Source: Cyclospora cayetanensis
Taxonomy: Eukaryota > Apicomplexa > Conoidasida > Eucoccidiorida > Eimeriidae
Direction: 5' to 3'
NCBI RefSeq assembly: GCF_002999335.1
Contig: NW_020312761.1
Location: forward strand, 1 to 64,000
Length of the DNA: 64,000 nucleotides
The translations under genes and the position numbers were made by a program. Under the pieces are notes generated by a model, which did not search any database, was not told the origin of the DNA, and worked only from the letters and a program-made list of their open reading frames with translations. Positions 61,692 to 64,000 of this stretch are shown here, in pieces (position 1 is the stretch's first letter; each line of letters begins with the position of its first letter).

Positions 61692-64000
61692 TCAAGTGCT
61701 GACAACACTCACATGCATTGGCTCAGGTGCAGCGTCACGCCCGTCCTCTCCCCGAGCGCTCATTCCACCGGATCCGAAGTCCGCTTGGAAACCTTGCGGC
61801 ATATACGCCGACTTGAGAGCCGTCGCTCCACTGGTTGTTGCCACTGCGCCTACACTGACACCTGCAGTGGCGCCCACACGGGGGCCGCTGGTGGACACGG
61901 GGTTGAAGTTGTATGTGGGAACTTCCAGATAGTCGTTGAGCCGCGAAACGGGGATAATAGAACGCCTGACACCACGAAGAAAAACCGTCGCAAACACACA
62001 AGAGACACCTCCTGAGCGACGGGACAGAGGGAGGGGAGAGGGGGGCGGAAAGGGGAAAAATGAACAACAAGGGGTGGCAGAGCAAAGCGGCAGCACTACC
62101 TCAAAAGCGGGGGGGGGGGGCGCGTAAGCACGAGCCTGCTAGCTGAACATGCATTGCCACAGAGGCTTACTGGCTTCCAACCCAAGAAATCCACGGCCTC
62201 CAGTTAACAGTATCCGCCCTGTGTACGATTGCAAGCGCCGCAAGAACGCATGTATTTAGCGACTGCCATTCTTTTTCCCTCGGTTTACAAATGGACGACA
62301 TGAACCCCCCTCTACTCCACACAGACACACGCGCGCGCAGTTTCGACACTCGTCGCCAAATAACACGCAGCACCAGCCGCAGAAGACGCCGAGAGACAAA
62401 AAGACACCCCTGCACCCTCTCTTTCGCGAGGAGCAGCACTGCATGCCTGCTCGTGCTTATACCCATCCCCGCTGCACAGAATACTGCTAAATACTCCAGC
62501 CGCCTATTCTGGAAACTCCTCTCTTAAGATGTTACCAGAGAGACAATTGATCCCCTACGACGAGAAGCCCCCTTCTGGCCCGCGTCAACATCACGTTGAG
62601 ACGTCTCGCGTCTTTCAGGAACCCAATTTCGCCTCGCGGATTCGAGCGAACCGCGCTGAAAATAATCAGATCCTTTTCTTTCCCTTGAAATCCATCAACT
62701 GAATCCACATCTATTTGGTAGCTTAACGCCTTGTCCTGCAACCACACAATACAGCGGAAGCCACATCTCCAGCCGCAAATTCTCCCTGCCGCTGTGCTTG
62801 TCTGTCTAAGGCACTCTCTCCTCGTTTTCAAGAGTGCGCGTGCCCCTGCCCAGATCTCAGATCCACCCCGTCGCTGCTCCGCCTTCCTTCCTTTCTCCTC
62901 GGAGAAAGCCTGCCTGCCTGCCTTCCCTCCCCCCCTCCCCCCTCGTCCTTCGAACCCTGAGCTTCCGGAGAAACACACTCTTGAGTGTCTATATATATAC
63001 ATATACATATATACCCCAGGCAATGCGACAGTCTGCCTCCACACTGCGATCTCGAAGGGGGCAATCCCACTCTGCCGCTCGCGCTCAAGCTCCCTCTTCA
63101 AAAGACCAAGCAGCTTACAAAGGAGTCATTCAGTGCGAAGCGGATGCGGGCTTTCTGCGCATCATACGGCGTAAGAATACCAATCTCGCTCGGGCGAATG
63201 GTGCCACACTGCAATACGGACCGCAAAATCGCCAATATAGGGTCGATTTCCCTGAAGCCACACACACACACACCAGACGGCAAGCTTGCGAGCACATCTC
63301 AATCACGCCCGGGCAGTGCTAACTGAACATTGGGAGGCCCTTCATTGCAGCCGCCGACTTTTAGTGAGCACAGTGGAGATTTCCTGGAAGCGCAGCAACT
63401 CTGCAACGCCCCTTGAGTGCAACGTATTTCAGACGTCGCGTCTGCCTCCTCAGGAAACCCTGTTTAAAGATCCAAGCCACTTCCAGATTTCCCTTTTCTG
63501 AGCACTGACTGCTAGAAGGGAAGACAGGGAAGAAGAAAAGGCCTTTTTGCAGGTTTCTTTGGCTTGCACAAAGAGGCCTCTACTGCCCTGCCGGCGCTCC
63601 ACTAAGAAAGCAAGAGCTAACCTCCCTTCAAACAGCCCCCCAGGCTGTCTCCGGCAAGCACCCGTAGGCACGTGCGAAGGAGCACCTTGTTCGTGGGAGG
63701 CTGGTGCTCTCGTGAAAAGCTTCACAGCCTCCCTCCCTCCCCTTTGCCCCCCGGCAAAGCAAGCACGCGGCAAGTAGCAACCAGGTGTCTGCCTCTTGCT
63801 GCTGCGCAATCCTAGAAGTGTGGAAGGCAAAGCCGACTTACACCAGGCTGTACTTCGATGTTCCCAGCGATAATTCCATGTTGGCGAGGCCAGAAGAGAT
63901 GTCTATGAGGCACACGCGGCTGTGGGGAGAAGGCCAGAGAAAGCCTGCGACGGGAGGGCGATTGCAATCATCCACGTCTGCAAAATCACAGAAAGCAGAC
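61692..64000 (-). CDS. UPF1-like superfamily 1 RNA helicase, C-terminal exons (5' partial)
   Basis: Minus-strand exons with agreeing phases are 63842-63977, 63119-63251, 62535-62735 (splice at CTG/GTAACA), 62171-62218 and 61692-61965. The N-terminal helicase motifs lie beyond the window. Together they encode the second RecA-like domain. GFLWPSP starts the stretch after the RecA1 core. [16 protein letters not shown] is motif IV-like. [20 protein letters not shown] is motif V, and [19 protein letters not shown] is motif VI with the Arg finger. The closing [11 protein letters not shown] and a Ser/Gly-rich tail end at the TGA at 61692. A donor GTGAGT at 61708 leaves open a further exon. UPF1-type helicases act in nonsense-mediated decay; Sen1-, SMUBP2- or other UPF1-like members share these motifs, so the exact orthologue is unproven. 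Confidence 0.8.
63259..63274. repeat. (CA)n microsatellite inside an intron of the helicase gene
   Basis: On the coding strand this is a (TG)n run ending five bases before the acceptor CAG at 63252, where the polypyrimidine tract would normally be. Length polymorphism here could affect splicing of the following exon. Confidence 0.85.

Noticed and set aside
61262..62015. Pro/His/Thr-rich and Trp/Val/Gly-rich frames over the minisatellite
   Set aside because: They come from a 20-nt repeat without stop codons. No start context or homology supports them.

Overview
The window looks like nuclear DNA of an apicomplexan parasite of the coccidian branch (Eimeria/Cyclospora type). The reasons are multi-exon genes with GT-AG introns of roughly 50-600 nt, long CAG/CTG triplet arrays translated as poly-Gln, poly-Ser and poly-Ala inside otherwise ordinary genes, a giant organellar-type RAP-domain protein, single dispersed tRNA genes, and large gene-poor gaps. 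The genus is an inference; no database was searched.

Layout. 1-5677 (+): 3' part of a multi-exon gene with a NOT1-like HEAT motif, starting before the window. 7950-8031 (-): tRNA-Ser(CGA). 8141-9826 (+): a V-ATPase subunit G domain behind a long unrelated N-terminal exon, followed by a phase-compatible exon of unknown function (9881-10599). 11293-13185 (-): an intronless Golgi pH regulator (GPHR). 13186-21620: an 8.4 kb gap. 21621-22982 (+): an unrecognised two-exon gene. 22983-29210: a second large gap, then tRNA-Glu(CTC) at 29211-29283 (-). 30028-32505 (-): a low-complexity protein, head to head with the next gene. 33254-42611 (+): an eight-exon RAP-domain protein of about 2,691 residues. 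46528-47430 (+): a small polytopic membrane protein resembling COPI-associated/TVP18 proteins. 52075-54749 (-): a complete three-exon splicing factor SPF45/RBM17. 54750-61691: a gap that ends in a 20-nt minisatellite. 61692-64000 (-): C-terminal exons of a UPF1-like superfamily 1 RNA helicase, whose 5' part lies beyond the window.

The genes are not an operon or a dedicated system. They are housekeeping genes in RNA metabolism (NOT1-like, SPF45, UPF1-like, RAP), organelle acidification and Golgi function (V-ATPase G, GPHR, COPI-associated), plus two lineage-specific proteins. The base composition is segmented. Triplet-repeat-rich, GC-rich coding DNA fills about 30-42 kb, while repeat-poor DNA lies on both sides. 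This resembles the repeat-rich/repeat-poor segmentation described for Eimeria chromosomes. I found no convincing new multi-gene system. The most unusual items are the V-ATPase G extension or fusion, the NOT1-like protein that ends without the usual C-terminal domains, and the repeat architecture of the RAP gene.
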